From the NCBI RefSeq assembly GCF_020216025.1, contig NZ_JAIWNC010000002.1:372001-436000 (forward strand): DNA of 64,000 nucleotides, given 5' to 3'. Source of the DNA: Jidongwangia harbinensis. GTDB taxonomy: Bacteria; Actinomycetota; Actinomycetes; Mycobacteriales; Micromonosporaceae. A model generated the notes under the pieces. That model was not told the DNA's origin, did not search any database, and worked only from the letters and a program-made list of their open reading frames with translations. Below, one piece after another: positions 43,957-52,082 of this stretch; position 1 is the stretch's first letter, and every line of letters begins with the position of its first letter. The translations under genes and the position numbers were made by a program.

Positions 43957-45213
43957 ATGTCTGTCGCACCCACCAACGCCGACTTCGCGGTGGCCGAGAC
44001 ACCGGCCGCACCGGCCGGCCCGACCGGGGACTCACCCCGGCGCTACAACCTGAACCTGCGCCAGAGCGGCATCTACATCGCGTTCGCGCTGATCGTCCTG
44101 CTGTTCACCGTGCTCACCGGCGGTGACCTGCTGGCGCCACAGAACATCAGCAACATCATCGTGCAGAACTCGTACATCCTGATCCTCGCCATCGGCATGA
44201 TCCTGATCATCATCGCCGGCCACATCGACCTGTCGGCCGGCTCGGTGGTCGCGGTCTGCGGCGCGGTGGCGGCGGTGCTCATGGTCGAGCACGACGTGCC
44301 CTGGCCGCTCGCGCTGCTGATCACCCTGGTCGTCGGTGGCCTGATCGGGGCCTGGCAGGGCTACTGGATCGCGTACTTCGGCATCCCGGCGTTCATCGTG
44401 ACCCTGGCCGGCATGCTGCTGTTCCGCGCGCTGACCCTGACCATCCTCGGCAACCGGGGCATCGGCCCGTTCCCCGACGAGGTCCGGACCCTGTCGAACG
44501 GCTTCACCGAGGGCTACCTGGGCAACATCGGCCTCGGCGCGCTCGGCGGCGCCGACCTGTTCAGCCTGCTGGTCGGCGTGGTGGCGGTCGCCGGCATCGT
44601 CTTCACCCAGTGGCGCACCCGCTCGGCCCGCCAGCAGTACGGCCAGGTCGTCGACCCGATGCCGCTGTTCATCGGCAAGATCGCCGTGGCCTCGTTCCTG
44701 GTCATCGCGGTCATCGTGCAGCTCGCCCGGTTCAAGAACCTGCCCTGGGTCCTGGTGCTGCTGGCGTTCCTGGTGCTGGCGTACTCGCTGCTGACCAACC
44801 GGGCGGTCTTCGGCCGGCAGATCTACGCGGTCGGCGGCAACCTGCAGGCCGCGACGCTCTCCGGCGTCAAGGTCAAGTCGGTGATCTTCTGGATCTTCGT
44901 GAACATGGGCGTGCTGGCCGCGCTGGCCGGCGTCATCTTCGCCGGCCGGCTCAACCAGGCCAACCCGACCGCCGGCGCCAACTTCGAGCTGGACGCGATC
45001 GCGGCGGCCTTCATCGGCGGCGCAGCGGTCCAGGGCGGCGTGGGCAAGGTCGTCGGCGCCATCACCGGCGGCCTGATCATGGGCGTGATCAACAACGGCA
45101 TGTCGCTGATCGGCGCGCAGAGCGAGACGGTCCTGCTGGTCAAGGGCGCGGTGCTGCTGGCCGCGGTCGCCTTCGACGTCTGGAGCAAGCGCCGCGCCGG
45201 CGCCAGCCGCTGA
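43957..45213 (+). CDS. Sugar ABC transporter permease (GguB/MmsB-like)
   Basis: 418 residues. After a ~30-residue cytoplasmic tail there are about ten to eleven hydrophobic helices. Family markers include ILAIGMILIIIAGHIDLSAGSV, YFGIPAFIVTLAGMLLFRAL and a C-terminal GGAAVQGGVGKVVGAITGGLIMG. The extended central region (WRTRSARQQYGQ and following helices) is typical of the longer GguB/XylH-type permeases. It forms the membrane channel with the tandem ATPase and the ChvE-like binding protein. It begins 6 nt after the ATPase gene and is followed by a hairpin at 45258-45291. Confidence 0.95.
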   Translation: MSVAPTNADFAVAETPAAPAGPTGDSPRRYNLNLRQSGIYIAFALIVLLFTVLTGGDLLAPQNISNIIVQNSYILILAIGMILIIIAGHIDLSAGSVVAVCGAVAAVLMVEHDVPWPLALLITLVVGGLIGAWQGYWIAYFGIPAFIVTLAGMLLFRALTLTILGNRGIGPFPDEVRTLSNGFTEGYLGNIGLGALGGADLFSLLVGVVAVAGIVFTQWRTRSARQQYGQVVDPMPLFIGKIAVASFLVIAVIVQLARFKNLPWVLVLLAFLVLAYSLLTNRAVFGRQIYAVGGNLQAATLSGVKVKSVIFWIFVNMGVLAALAGVIFAGRLNQANPTAGANFELDAIAAAFIGGAAVQGGVGKVVGAITGGLIMGVINNGMSLIGAQSETVLLVKGAVLLAAVAFDVWSKRRAGASR

Positions 45214-45557
45214 GCACAGCCTCCGGGTCCGCGCCCGGATGCCCGCCGTACCGTCCCGGCGCCCGGTGGTCCACTGTGACCGCCGGGCGCCCGGCCGGTC
45301 CTGCGGGTCGTCTCCCAGGACAAAGTGCTCCGCGCCGTAACGCCACACGGTTGGCGGTGGCGCGTGTGGTTTTCGGGTGGTGTCCGCGCCGCAACTCGGC
45401 ACGACCTTTGGCGGGCGGTTGGATGTGGAGGTTCTGGGTGCGGGACACGCCGAAACTCGACACGTAGGTAGAGGACTCGTTGGACCCGGCCGGGGGCGAC
45501 GCCGACGGAGACCGCCGGGTTCCGGGTTGGCGGTTCGCCGCCGCGGAACCGGTCTGC
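45214..45557. other. Gene-free region between sugar importer and DUF1501 gene
   Basis: No supported gene. It holds the terminator hairpin at 45258-45291. Two imperfect direct repeats, GCCGCAACTCGGCACG (45388-45403) and GCCGAAACTCGACACG (45449-45464), lie 61 bp apart; they match at 14 of 16 positions and have no obvious target gene, because the next gene (DUF1501) ends here on the minus strand. Otherwise unremarkable. Confidence 0.5.
45258..45291 (+). terminator. Hairpin terminator after the sugar ABC operon
   Basis: A 14-bp stem, arms 45258-45271 and 45278-45291, with one G-T pair and a 6-nt loop (CACTGT). It lies 44 nt past the permease stop. No T-run. Confidence 0.65.
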
Positions 45558-46832
45558 TCAGCGGGCCGCCGCCAGCCCGAACGACGACGGCGCCACCGAC
45601 GGGAACACCTCGCTCAGCGACCCGAGCCCGCACCGTTTCTGCAGAACCTCCCCGATCACCGCCCGATAGTCGGTCACCGCGGCCAGGTCGCCGTCCATCA
45701 GCGCACCCGGTGCCAGCCCGGGCCACGGTCCGTACACCCGGCCGCCGCGCACCCCGCCACCCAGCAGCAGCATCGCGTTGCCGTGGCCGTGGTCGACGCC
45801 GCGGGAGCCGTTCTCGGTCACCCGGCGCCCGAACTCGCTCACCGTCACCAGCGTCACGTTCGCCAGGCCGGCCGGGCCCAGGTCGGCGGCGAACGCGGCC
45901 AGGGCGGTCGCGGTGGCGTGCAGGTTGTCGTACATCCGCTGGCCCTTGACCGCGGTGCCGAGCCCTTCGTGCATGTCCCAGTCGCCGGAGTCGACGGCGG
46001 CGGCGGTCAGCCCGACGTTCGCCTTGATCAGCCGGGCGATGTCGCGCAGGGCGGCACCGAGCGGCGTGTCCGGGTACACCGTGCCGTTGGCCGGTGTGTA
46101 GCCGGTGCCGCGCAGGGCGGCGGTGGCGGTGAGCGCCGAGTCGGCGGCCACCGCGGGCGCGGCCAGCAGGTCCGGCGCGCCCTGGTAGAGCTGGCGCAGC
46201 GCGGCGGCCATCGGGCGGCGGGCGGACTCGCCGGCCAGCATGAAGCCGTCCACCGAGGCCATCGAGACGTCCGCGGCGGGGCCGGCCAGGAGCCGGGCCG
46301 GCATGGCGCTGCCCATGGACACCGCACCCAGCGGGCCGGTGGCGCCGGTCAGGCCGAGCATCCGGTCCAGCCAGCCGGTCCGCAGCGAGGTGCCGGCGGC
46401 GGCGCGCTCCATCTCCTCCATCGCGGCGAAGTGCGAGCGGGTCCGGTTGGGCTGGCCGACGGCGTGCACGGCGGCCAGGTTGCCGTTCTGCCACATCGGC
46501 AGCAGCGGGGCCAGCGCCGGGTGCAGGCCGAACATGCCGTCGCCCGCGATCACCTGGCTCTTCGGCAGCGCGATGGTGGGCCGGGCCCGGTAGTAGTCGG
46601 CGTCGCCGATCGGGGCGACCGCGGTCAGGCCGTCGAAGCCGCCGCGCAGCGACAGGACGACCAGCGTGTCGCCGGTGTAGCTGCCGGCGGCGAACGCCAG
46701 GTTGGTGGCCAGGCCCTCGCCGGCCAGGCCGGCGAGCGCTCCGGCGGCGCCGGCGGCGGCCGTGCGGCCGAGCAGGCGGCGCCGGGTCAGGTTCCGTTGT
46801 TCGGCACATCCACATTCGGTACGGGCGGTCAT
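45558..46832 (-). CDS. DUF1501 family Tat-exported protein
   Basis: 424 residues from ATG 46832. A twin-arginine signal (RRRLLGRTAAAGAAGALAGLAG, shown here by its RRRLLG core near residue 17) directs folded export. Family markers are VVLSLRGGFDGLTAV, the LHPALAPLLPMW segment, SHFAAMEEME, and a C-terminal VTVSEFGRRVTENGSRGVDHGHGNAMLLLGGGV. The E-x-G-R-x-x-x-E-N-x-x-x-x-x-D-H-x-x-G pattern resembles the metal site of sulfatase/alkaline-phosphatase superfamily enzymes. DUF1501 genes are regularly paired with DUF1800 genes, as here (5 nt apart), implying a joint role, still unknown. Confidence 0.9.
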   Translation of the reverse strand: MTARTECGCAEQRNLTRRRLLGRTAAAGAAGALAGLAGEGLATNLAFAAGSYTGDTLVVLSLRGGFDGLTAVAPIGDADYYRARPTIALPKSQVIAGDGMFGLHPALAPLLPMWQNGNLAAVHAVGQPNRTRSHFAAMEEMERAAAGTSLRTGWLDRMLGLTGATGPLGAVSMGSAMPARLLAGPAADVSMASVDGFMLAGESARRPMAAALRQLYQGAPDLLAAPAVAADSALTATAALRGTGYTPANGTVYPDTPLGAALRDIARLIKANVGLTAAAVDSGDWDMHEGLGTAVKGQRMYDNLHATATALAAFAADLGPAGLANVTLVTVSEFGRRVTENGSRGVDHGHGNAMLLLGGGVRGGRVYGPWPGLAPGALMDGDLAAVTDYRAVIGEVLQKRCGLGSLSEVFPSVAPSSFGLAAAR

Positions 46833-46837
46833 GGTCG

Positions 46838-48376
46838 TCACCTCAGCTGGAAGTAGGGCGAGTCGAGTACGAGCGCGACCAGGTACGGCAGGCTGCCCGT
46901 GACGGACGTGTCGGTGCTGGTGAGGGCGCTGCCCGGGCGTTTGCCGGCCACGGTCAGCACGGCGGCGACGTGCTCGGGGCGCATGGTGACACCGAGCAGG
47001 CGCCTGCTCAGCGCGTCGACGAGGCCCCCGTAGGTGGCGGGCCGGACCGGCACCAGAGCGGTCAGCATATTCGCGGGGCGGACCAGTTGTCGGGGATACC
47101 AGCCGGTTGCCAGGTTCAGGTGGTTGTTGCACCGCATCAGGAACGCGGACGGCGACGCCCAGGCGGCGGCCACGTCCGGGTAGCCGTTCGGCGGCGCCCA
47201 GCGCAGCGGCGCGTTCCCCGCGTTGACGAGCATGTGGTAGAGCGCGTCCAGGCCCTTCACGCCGGAGGTCTCCGGGGCCAGGCCGAGCGCCCGTACGGTG
47301 GCCGTCAGGTCCTCGAACGGGGTGCGCACCTTGCGCCCGGCGGACGCGGCGAACTCGGCGGAGGTGAACAGCGCCCGCAGCACCGGGGTGATCGCGGTGT
47401 CGTGCTGCTGGTACACGTCGGCCAGCGTGGCGACCAGGGTGGCCGGGGCCTCGTCGGCGACGAACCGCACGCACAGCCGGGTGGCGATCCGTTCGGCGGT
47501 GGCGCGGTGCCGGGCCAGGTGGTCCAGGAACGCGAGCGCGGCCGCTTCGCCGCCCTCGGCGGTGGCGTTGGCGTGGCTGAAGCCGAGCACGGCGACCGGG
47601 CCGGTGGCGTGCCGGGTGCTCTGGTAGGCGTACGTGCCAGTGGCGTTCACGGTGAGCCCGGTGAGCAGCCGCGCCGCCGCCTGGACGTCCGCCTCGGAGT
47701 AGATCATCCCGACGGTGTGCAGTTCCATCAGCTCGCGGGCGTAGTTCTCGTTCGGGTGCGACCGGGTGGACGACCGGTTGTCCAGGTAGGTCAGCATCGC
47801 CGGGTGCCGGGCCGCGGCCTTGAGCATGTCGGCGTACCGGCCGAAGGCGTGTTTGCGGATCACCTGCCGGTCGTAGTCGGCGCGGCTGTCCCAGACGCCG
47901 TTGGACGGGGCGGCGACGTGCAGGTGGTTGTTCCAGACGTGCACGGTCATCTCGAACAGCTGCCGGTTGCTCCACACGGCGCGCGCCACGGTGGCCCGGC
48001 CGAGCTGGTTGAACGCCTCGTAGGAGTGCTTCGGCAGGGCGGCCCGGACGGCGGCGACGTCCGCACCGGCCAGCGGCAGCCGGGTCAGCAGCGCGTCGCA
48101 GGTGGCGTCGGTGATCGTGGCCGGGTTCAGCTGCCGGTCGAGCCATCCGGACACCCCGAGTTTCGCCGCCTCGGCGAGGCTCGCCGGCGTGGGGCCGAAC
48201 GTGGCGCGCCGGACCAGGTGCGCCACCGGGTCGGCGGGCAGCAGGCCCGCCGGGCCGGCCGCGGCGGCGGGTGCGGCGGCGGCCGCGTCCACCACGAGAC
48301 CGCCGGCCACGGTGGCGGCCAGCGCGGCGGCGCCACCGGCGAGCAGGGTCCGGCGGGAGGGCTGCGATCCAGTCAT
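46838..48376 (-). CDS. DUF1800 family Tat-exported protein
   Basis: 512 residues from ATG 48376 (MTGSQPSRRTLLAGG). A twin-arginine signal with alanine-rich hydrophobic stretch ends near residue 40. DUF1800 markers include HLVRRATFGPTPASLAEA, WLDRQLNP, HVWNNHLHVA, HPAMLTYLDN, NENYARELMELHTVG and RLCVRFVADEAP. The HPAMLxYLDN and NENYARELMELHT strings are the most conserved parts of the family. It is the upstream gene of the DUF1800-DUF1501 pair. The 115-nt region to the divergent ROK gene should contain both promoters. Function unknown; associated with the cell surface. Confidence 0.92.
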   Translation of the reverse strand: MTGSQPSRRTLLAGGAAALAATVAGGLVVDAAAAAPAAAAGPAGLLPADPVAHLVRRATFGPTPASLAEAAKLGVSGWLDRQLNPATITDATCDALLTRLPLAGADVAAVRAALPKHSYEAFNQLGRATVARAVWSNRQLFEMTVHVWNNHLHVAAPSNGVWDSRADYDRQVIRKHAFGRYADMLKAAARHPAMLTYLDNRSSTRSHPNENYARELMELHTVGMIYSEADVQAAARLLTGLTVNATGTYAYQSTRHATGPVAVLGFSHANATAEGGEAAALAFLDHLARHRATAERIATRLCVRFVADEAPATLVATLADVYQQHDTAITPVLRALFTSAEFAASAGRKVRTPFEDLTATVRALGLAPETSGVKGLDALYHMLVNAGNAPLRWAPPNGYPDVAAAWASPSAFLMRCNNHLNLATGWYPRQLVRPANMLTALVPVRPATYGGLVDALSRRLLGVTMRPEHVAAVLTVAGKRPGSALTSTDTSVTGSLPYLVALVLDSPYFQLR

Positions 48377-48491
48377 GGCAGGCCCTTCGGCCGGCGCGGC
48401 GGACCGCATCGGACAACCCGCGGGGCGCTACCGAGCCGCAATCGCCGGGCACCCGTTCCGGCCCGGCGGCCCGGGACGTAGGCTTTGTGTT

Positions 48492-49553
48492 GTGGATCAC
48501 ACGGATGCCGCATTCCCGGCCATACCCGCGCGTACCCCGGCGTCCTGGGTCGTTGTCGGCCTCGACAACGGCGGCACCTGCAACAACGCCACCGTGCTGG
48601 ACGCCACCGGCCAGTTCCTCGTCGACCGCCTGGTGGAGAACGCCAGCCTGGTGAACGAGGGCCCGGAGTCCGCGGTCGAGCAGCTCGCCGAGGCGTTCGA
48701 CGGCATCCTCCAGCTGACCAGCACGCCGCGCACCCTGGTCCGGGCGGTCGGCCTGGACACGCCCGGCCCGGCCAGCGCGGACGGCGTGATCTCGTCCAAG
48801 GGCTCGACGAACTTCAACCAGGTCTCCTGGCACGGCTTCGACATCCGGGGCGCGCTGCAGGCCCGGATCGGCCTGCCGGTGATCTACAACAACGACGCGA
48901 ACGCCGCCGCGCTGTACGCCCACCACCGGCACTTCGGCGCCGCGGCGGCGGAGCGCTCCTCGGTGTCGGCGATCGTCGGCACCGGGATGGGCGGCGGCGT
49001 GGTGGAGTCCGGCCGGGTGATCCGCGGCGCGGCCGGCATGGCCGGCGAGCTGGGCCACGTGCAGATCCCGTTGCACGACGTGCTGGAGCCGGGTCAGCCG
49101 GTGCCGCAGTGCAACTGCGGGTTCGCCGGCGACGTGGAGAGCGTGGCCTCGCTGACCGGCATCACCAACAACCTGCTGCCGTACTGGCTGGGCCGGCACC
49201 CGGACCACCCGCTGGCCGCCGAGCCGGTAGCCCGTGCGGCGAAGATGCTGCGCGGCTACGGCGAGAAGGAGGATCCGCTGGCGCTGTCCGTCTTCGGTCA
49301 GCAGGCCAAGGCGATCGGGAAGCTGTTCACCATCGCGGCCCAGTTCACCGACCCGTCGGCGTACTTCCTGGGCGGCGGCGTCGTCGAGGCGACGCCGAAA
49401 TTCCGGCAGTGGTTCCTCAACACCGTGCGCGAACACACGCAGCTGCGCACCGAACAGACCGCGGCCGCGACGTTCGCGCTGGTACCGGACCTGGACATGG
49501 CCGGAGCCCGGGGCGCCGCGGTGGCCGCGCTGGACGCCGTGCGATCCACATAG
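48492..49553 (+). CDS. ROK-family sugar kinase (or ROK-like protein)
   Basis: About 353 residues from GTG 48492; the ribosome site is weak and a few nearby starts are possible. ROK features: N-terminal ATP motif VVVGLDNGGTCNNATVLD, GLDTPGPASADG, YNNDANAAALYAHHR (catalytic Asp), AIVGTGMGGGVV, GMAGELGHVQIP, and CNCGFAGDVESVAS. In typical ROK proteins the zinc-binding motif is CxCGxxGCxE; here the third cysteine is aspartate, so the zinc site is altered. No helix-turn-helix precedes the domain, so it is an enzyme-type ROK. Sugar specificity cannot be predicted. Divergent from the DUF1800 gene. Confidence 0.85.
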   Translation: MDHTDAAFPAIPARTPASWVVVGLDNGGTCNNATVLDATGQFLVDRLVENASLVNEGPESAVEQLAEAFDGILQLTSTPRTLVRAVGLDTPGPASADGVISSKGSTNFNQVSWHGFDIRGALQARIGLPVIYNNDANAAALYAHHRHFGAAAAERSSVSAIVGTGMGGGVVESGRVIRGAAGMAGELGHVQIPLHDVLEPGQPVPQCNCGFAGDVESVASLTGITNNLLPYWLGRHPDHPLAAEPVARAAKMLRGYGEKEDPLALSVFGQQAKAIGKLFTIAAQFTDPSAYFLGGGVVEATPKFRQWFLNTVREHTQLRTEQTAAATFALVPDLDMAGARGAAVAALDAVRST

Positions 49554-49668
49554 GTCAACTTCTTAACATATGCATCATTGACCGTACTAGATATTGATCG
49601 TCCCCTTCAGTAGCGTCGCCAGTGCCGTCCGAGGCGGGGGCCGCGGACGCGCTGAAGGGGGAATTTTG
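49554..49668 (+). promoter_or_regulatory. AT-rich promoter region of the metalloprotease gene
   Basis: The 115 nt before the gene contain an unusually AT-rich block (49558-49600) with TTAACA, ATATGCAT and TTGACC (49578-49583) elements. No -35/-10 pair with good spacing could be fixed by eye. AAGGGGG (49655-49661) is the ribosome site for ATG 49669. Confidence 0.35.
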
Positions 49669-51621
49669 ATGCGACGAAGCATCGCGACTGCCGGAGCTGT
49701 CCTGCTCGGGCTCGTTGCGCTCACGCCGGGCGCCGCGCCCGGCGCGCCGTCCACACCAGATCCGGGGCTCTCGCCCGCCGAGAAGGCGGCCCAGAGCGTC
49801 GGCATCTCGGTGACCGCCAAGGCGGCTCCGGGCAAGAAGCCGGCCGGACCGAACCCGTTCCTGGCCCTGCTGCCCGAGGGCAGCAAGGCGGACTACAGCG
49901 GCTGGGCCCGGTACATGTCGGAGCAGGCCGCCAAGAAGGCCCAGGCCAAGCTGCGGGCGCAGGCCGCGCCCGGCGCTCGCGCTGCCGCGTCGCCACTGCT
50001 CGCCGACGAGGACGAGCCGGACGGCACCCGGGGTGCCAACGACAACCCGGCGTCCGCCCAGCGGATCAACGGTTTCGGCACCGCCGCCAACCAGAACTCG
50101 AAGCTGCGGATCCTCGGCCAGCTGGACCCCGAGGCGGTGGCCGTCGAGACGGTGGCCGCGAACGCCGAGGACGACGGCTCGATCCCGCTGGCCGGCGACA
50201 CCGGTATCGGCGAGAGCCGGGGCGGCATCGAGACCAGCGCGGAGATCGGTGACGGCCCGCACGGCTCGGCCGGCAGCGGTTCCGGTGACTTCGACTTCTA
50301 CCGGGTGCAGGCGGAAGCCGGCGAGGTGCTGACCGTGCAGACGGCCACCCCGACCGGCGAGCTGGACACCATCGCCGCGGTGTACTCGGCGGACGGCGAG
50401 CTGCTGGTCGGCAACGACGACTTCGGTGGCGAGCTGGACAGCCGGGTGACCTACCGGGTGCCCGCCGCCGGGACGTTCTACGTCCTGGTGTCCGGGTTCT
50501 TCGCCCTGCCGGCCGACCCGAACGACTCGGGCAGCGGCGAGGGTGCCGGCAGCGAGGGGCCGTACTCGGTCACCATCACGGCGGGGGAGGCCGACCAGGA
50601 CTTCTTCGCGGTCAAGCTGCGCGCCGGTGACGTCATCGGTTCCACGGTCAAGGGCGCCGCGACGTACCTCACGGTCTACGACACCGTCCCGCGCGAGGTG
50701 CACGGGTCCGACCAGGACGCCAGCTTCATCTTCCCGGCGGAGTCGCCGCTGCCCGGTGGCGGCAACGCCACCACCGACTACGTGGCGACCGAGGCCGGCT
50801 GGCACTACGTCGGCGTGTCGTCGGGCGACGGCAACTACGACGTGACGGTCGAGGCGTACCGCCCGACGCTGCAGGGTGACCGGCCCAACCAGACGCTGTT
50901 CCTGGACTTCGACGGCGCCCGGGTCAACACCGCGATCGGCGGCTGGGGCGGCCCCGGCGTCCGGCAGCTGAGCCCGCTGGCCGCGTTCCTGGCCCAGTGG
51001 GGTCTCACCCGGGACCAGGAGGACGAGCTGATCGACGCGATCGTCGCCAGCGTCTCCGAGAGCATCAAGCACGACCTCGCCGAGGCCGGTCTCAACGGCA
51101 AGTTCAAGCTGAAGATCCTCAACAGCCGGGACCACGCCGACCCGTGGGGTCAGGCGAACGTGAGCCGGATCGTGGTCGGCGGCACGATCGAGGAGTCCGG
51201 CGTGCCGACCATCGGCATCGCGGAGAGCATCGACCCGGGTAACTTCGCCACCGAAGAGACCGCGCTGGTGCTGCTGGACGTGCTGAGCGAGCCGACCGGC
51301 CCGGAGACGTCGCTGAACACCTACATGACGTCCGCCAGCGACCGGGTGGCGTTCGTCGGCCAGGCGGTCGGAAACGTGACGGCGCACGAGGCCGGCCACT
51401 TCTTCGGCAACTGGCACACCGACAACACCAGCGAGCACGTCAACCTGATGGACTCGGGTGGCGCCAACTACCAGAACCTGTACGGCGTCGGGCCGGACGG
51501 CGTCGGTGGCACGGCGGACGACCCGGACGTCGACTTCGGCGACGACGTGTTCAGCGCCGAGGAAGGGTTCGTCGGTACCGAGGACACGCTCGGCCGGATC
51601 GTTTTCGGCGTGACGAGCTGA
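49669..51621 (+). CDS. Secreted zinc metalloprotease with HExxHxxGxxH site and PPC-like beta domains
   Basis: 650 residues from ATG 49669. A signal peptide (RRSIATAGAVLLGLVALTPG, ~2-22) precedes a ~100-residue Ala/Lys-rich propeptide-like region. Residues ~200-305 and ~305-400 look like pre-peptidase C-terminal beta sandwiches (DFYRVQAEAGEVLTVQTATPT, YRVPAAGTFYVLVSGF; second: FFAVKLRAGDVIGSTV). The C-terminal catalytic part (~410-650) has HEAGHFFGNWH, a full HExxHxxGxxH with His573, Glu574, His577 and His583, and a Met-turn candidate LMDSGG 13 residues on. This is a metzincin-type site. The domain order, with the beta domains before the protease, is unusual for PPC domains. A bidirectional terminator follows. 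Confidence 0.85.
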   Translation: MRRSIATAGAVLLGLVALTPGAAPGAPSTPDPGLSPAEKAAQSVGISVTAKAAPGKKPAGPNPFLALLPEGSKADYSGWARYMSEQAAKKAQAKLRAQAAPGARAAASPLLADEDEPDGTRGANDNPASAQRINGFGTAANQNSKLRILGQLDPEAVAVETVAANAEDDGSIPLAGDTGIGESRGGIETSAEIGDGPHGSAGSGSGDFDFYRVQAEAGEVLTVQTATPTGELDTIAAVYSADGELLVGNDDFGGELDSRVTYRVPAAGTFYVLVSGFFALPADPNDSGSGEGAGSEGPYSVTITAGEADQDFFAVKLRAGDVIGSTVKGAATYLTVYDTVPREVHGSDQDASFIFPAESPLPGGGNATTDYVATEAGWHYVGVSSGDGNYDVTVEAYRPTLQGDRPNQTLFLDFDGARVNTAIGGWGGPGVRQLSPLAAFLAQWGLTRDQEDELIDAIVASVSESIKHDLAEAGLNGKFKLKILNSRDHADPWGQANVSRIVVGGTIEESGVPTIGIAESIDPGNFATEETALVLLDVLSEPTGPETSLNTYMTSASDRVAFVGQAVGNVTAHEAGHFFGNWHTDNTSEHVNLMDSGGANYQNLYGVGPDGVGGTADDPDVDFGDDVFSAEEGFVGTEDTLGRIVFGVTS

Positions 51622-51640
51622 CCCGGTAACGGATCACGAG

Positions 51641-51674
51641 AAGGGGTGTCCCGGCGTCTGCCGGGGCACCCCTT
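51641..51674. terminator. Bidirectional terminator between convergent genes
   Basis: Arms 51641-51655 and 51660-51674 pair over 15 bp with one G-T pair; loop GTCT. The outer AA/TT ends give short A and T flanks. It sits between the metalloprotease stop (51621) and the STAS gene stop (51684) and can serve both. Confidence 0.8.
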
Positions 51675-51683
51675 CCGCGTGGG

Positions 51684-52016
51684 TCAGTCCGCCAGCGCCG
51701 TGTCGACGTCGGGGTGCAGCGACAGGTAGTCGGTCAGGCCGAGCGTGGTGAGCAGCCGGCTCAGGAAGCCGGACGGCGCGGCCAGGCGCACCCAGCCACC
51801 GCGTTCCTGGGCCCGGCCGTGCGCGGTGACGAGCACGCCGACGCCCATGGAATCGCAGAAGTCGAGCCCGGACAGGTCGACCACCACCCGCGGGCTGGGG
51901 CGCTCGACGAGCCGGTTCAGATTCGCCTTCAGCGCCGGCGCGGTGTCGATGTCGAGCGATCCGCGGAGAACCAGTACGGCCGTGTTGGGTGGGTGGTGCG
52001 CGACCGATACCTGCAT
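51684..52016 (-). CDS. STAS-domain anti-sigma-factor antagonist
   Basis: 110 residues from ATG 52016. A single STAS fold: VLVLRGSLDIDTAPALKANL, RVVVDLSGLDFCDSMGVGVLV, and LLTTLGLTDYLSLHPD. Ser56 in CDSMGVG is at the position phosphorylated by RsbW/SpoIIAB-type anti-sigma kinases. Such proteins bind the anti-sigma factor when unphosphorylated, releasing the sigma factor. No cognate kinase or sigma factor gene is nearby. It is monocistronic; zwf starts upstream on the same strand only after its own stop at 52083. Confidence 0.9.
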   Translation of the reverse strand: MQVSVAHHPPNTAVLVLRGSLDIDTAPALKANLNRLVERPSPRVVVDLSGLDFCDSMGVGVLVTAHGRAQERGGWVRLAAPSGFLSRLLTTLGLTDYLSLHPDVDTALAD

Positions 52017-52082
52017 GGCTCCACCCTAGGTCAGCCCCGCCCGCGGGCCGAAATCCGCAGGCGGGGGAGACCGGGACCTGAC

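Noticed and set aside
45388..45464. Pair of imperfect 16-bp direct repeats as an operator
   Set aside because: No gene starts within reach on either strand, so a regulatory role is unsupported.
45558..49436. Single minus-strand frame spanning the DUF1501 gene and reading far upstream
   Set aside because: Only its 3' part is DUF1501; the upstream part lies out of frame across the DUF1800 gene and antisense to the ROK gene and has no domain. The Tat signal marks the real start at 46832.
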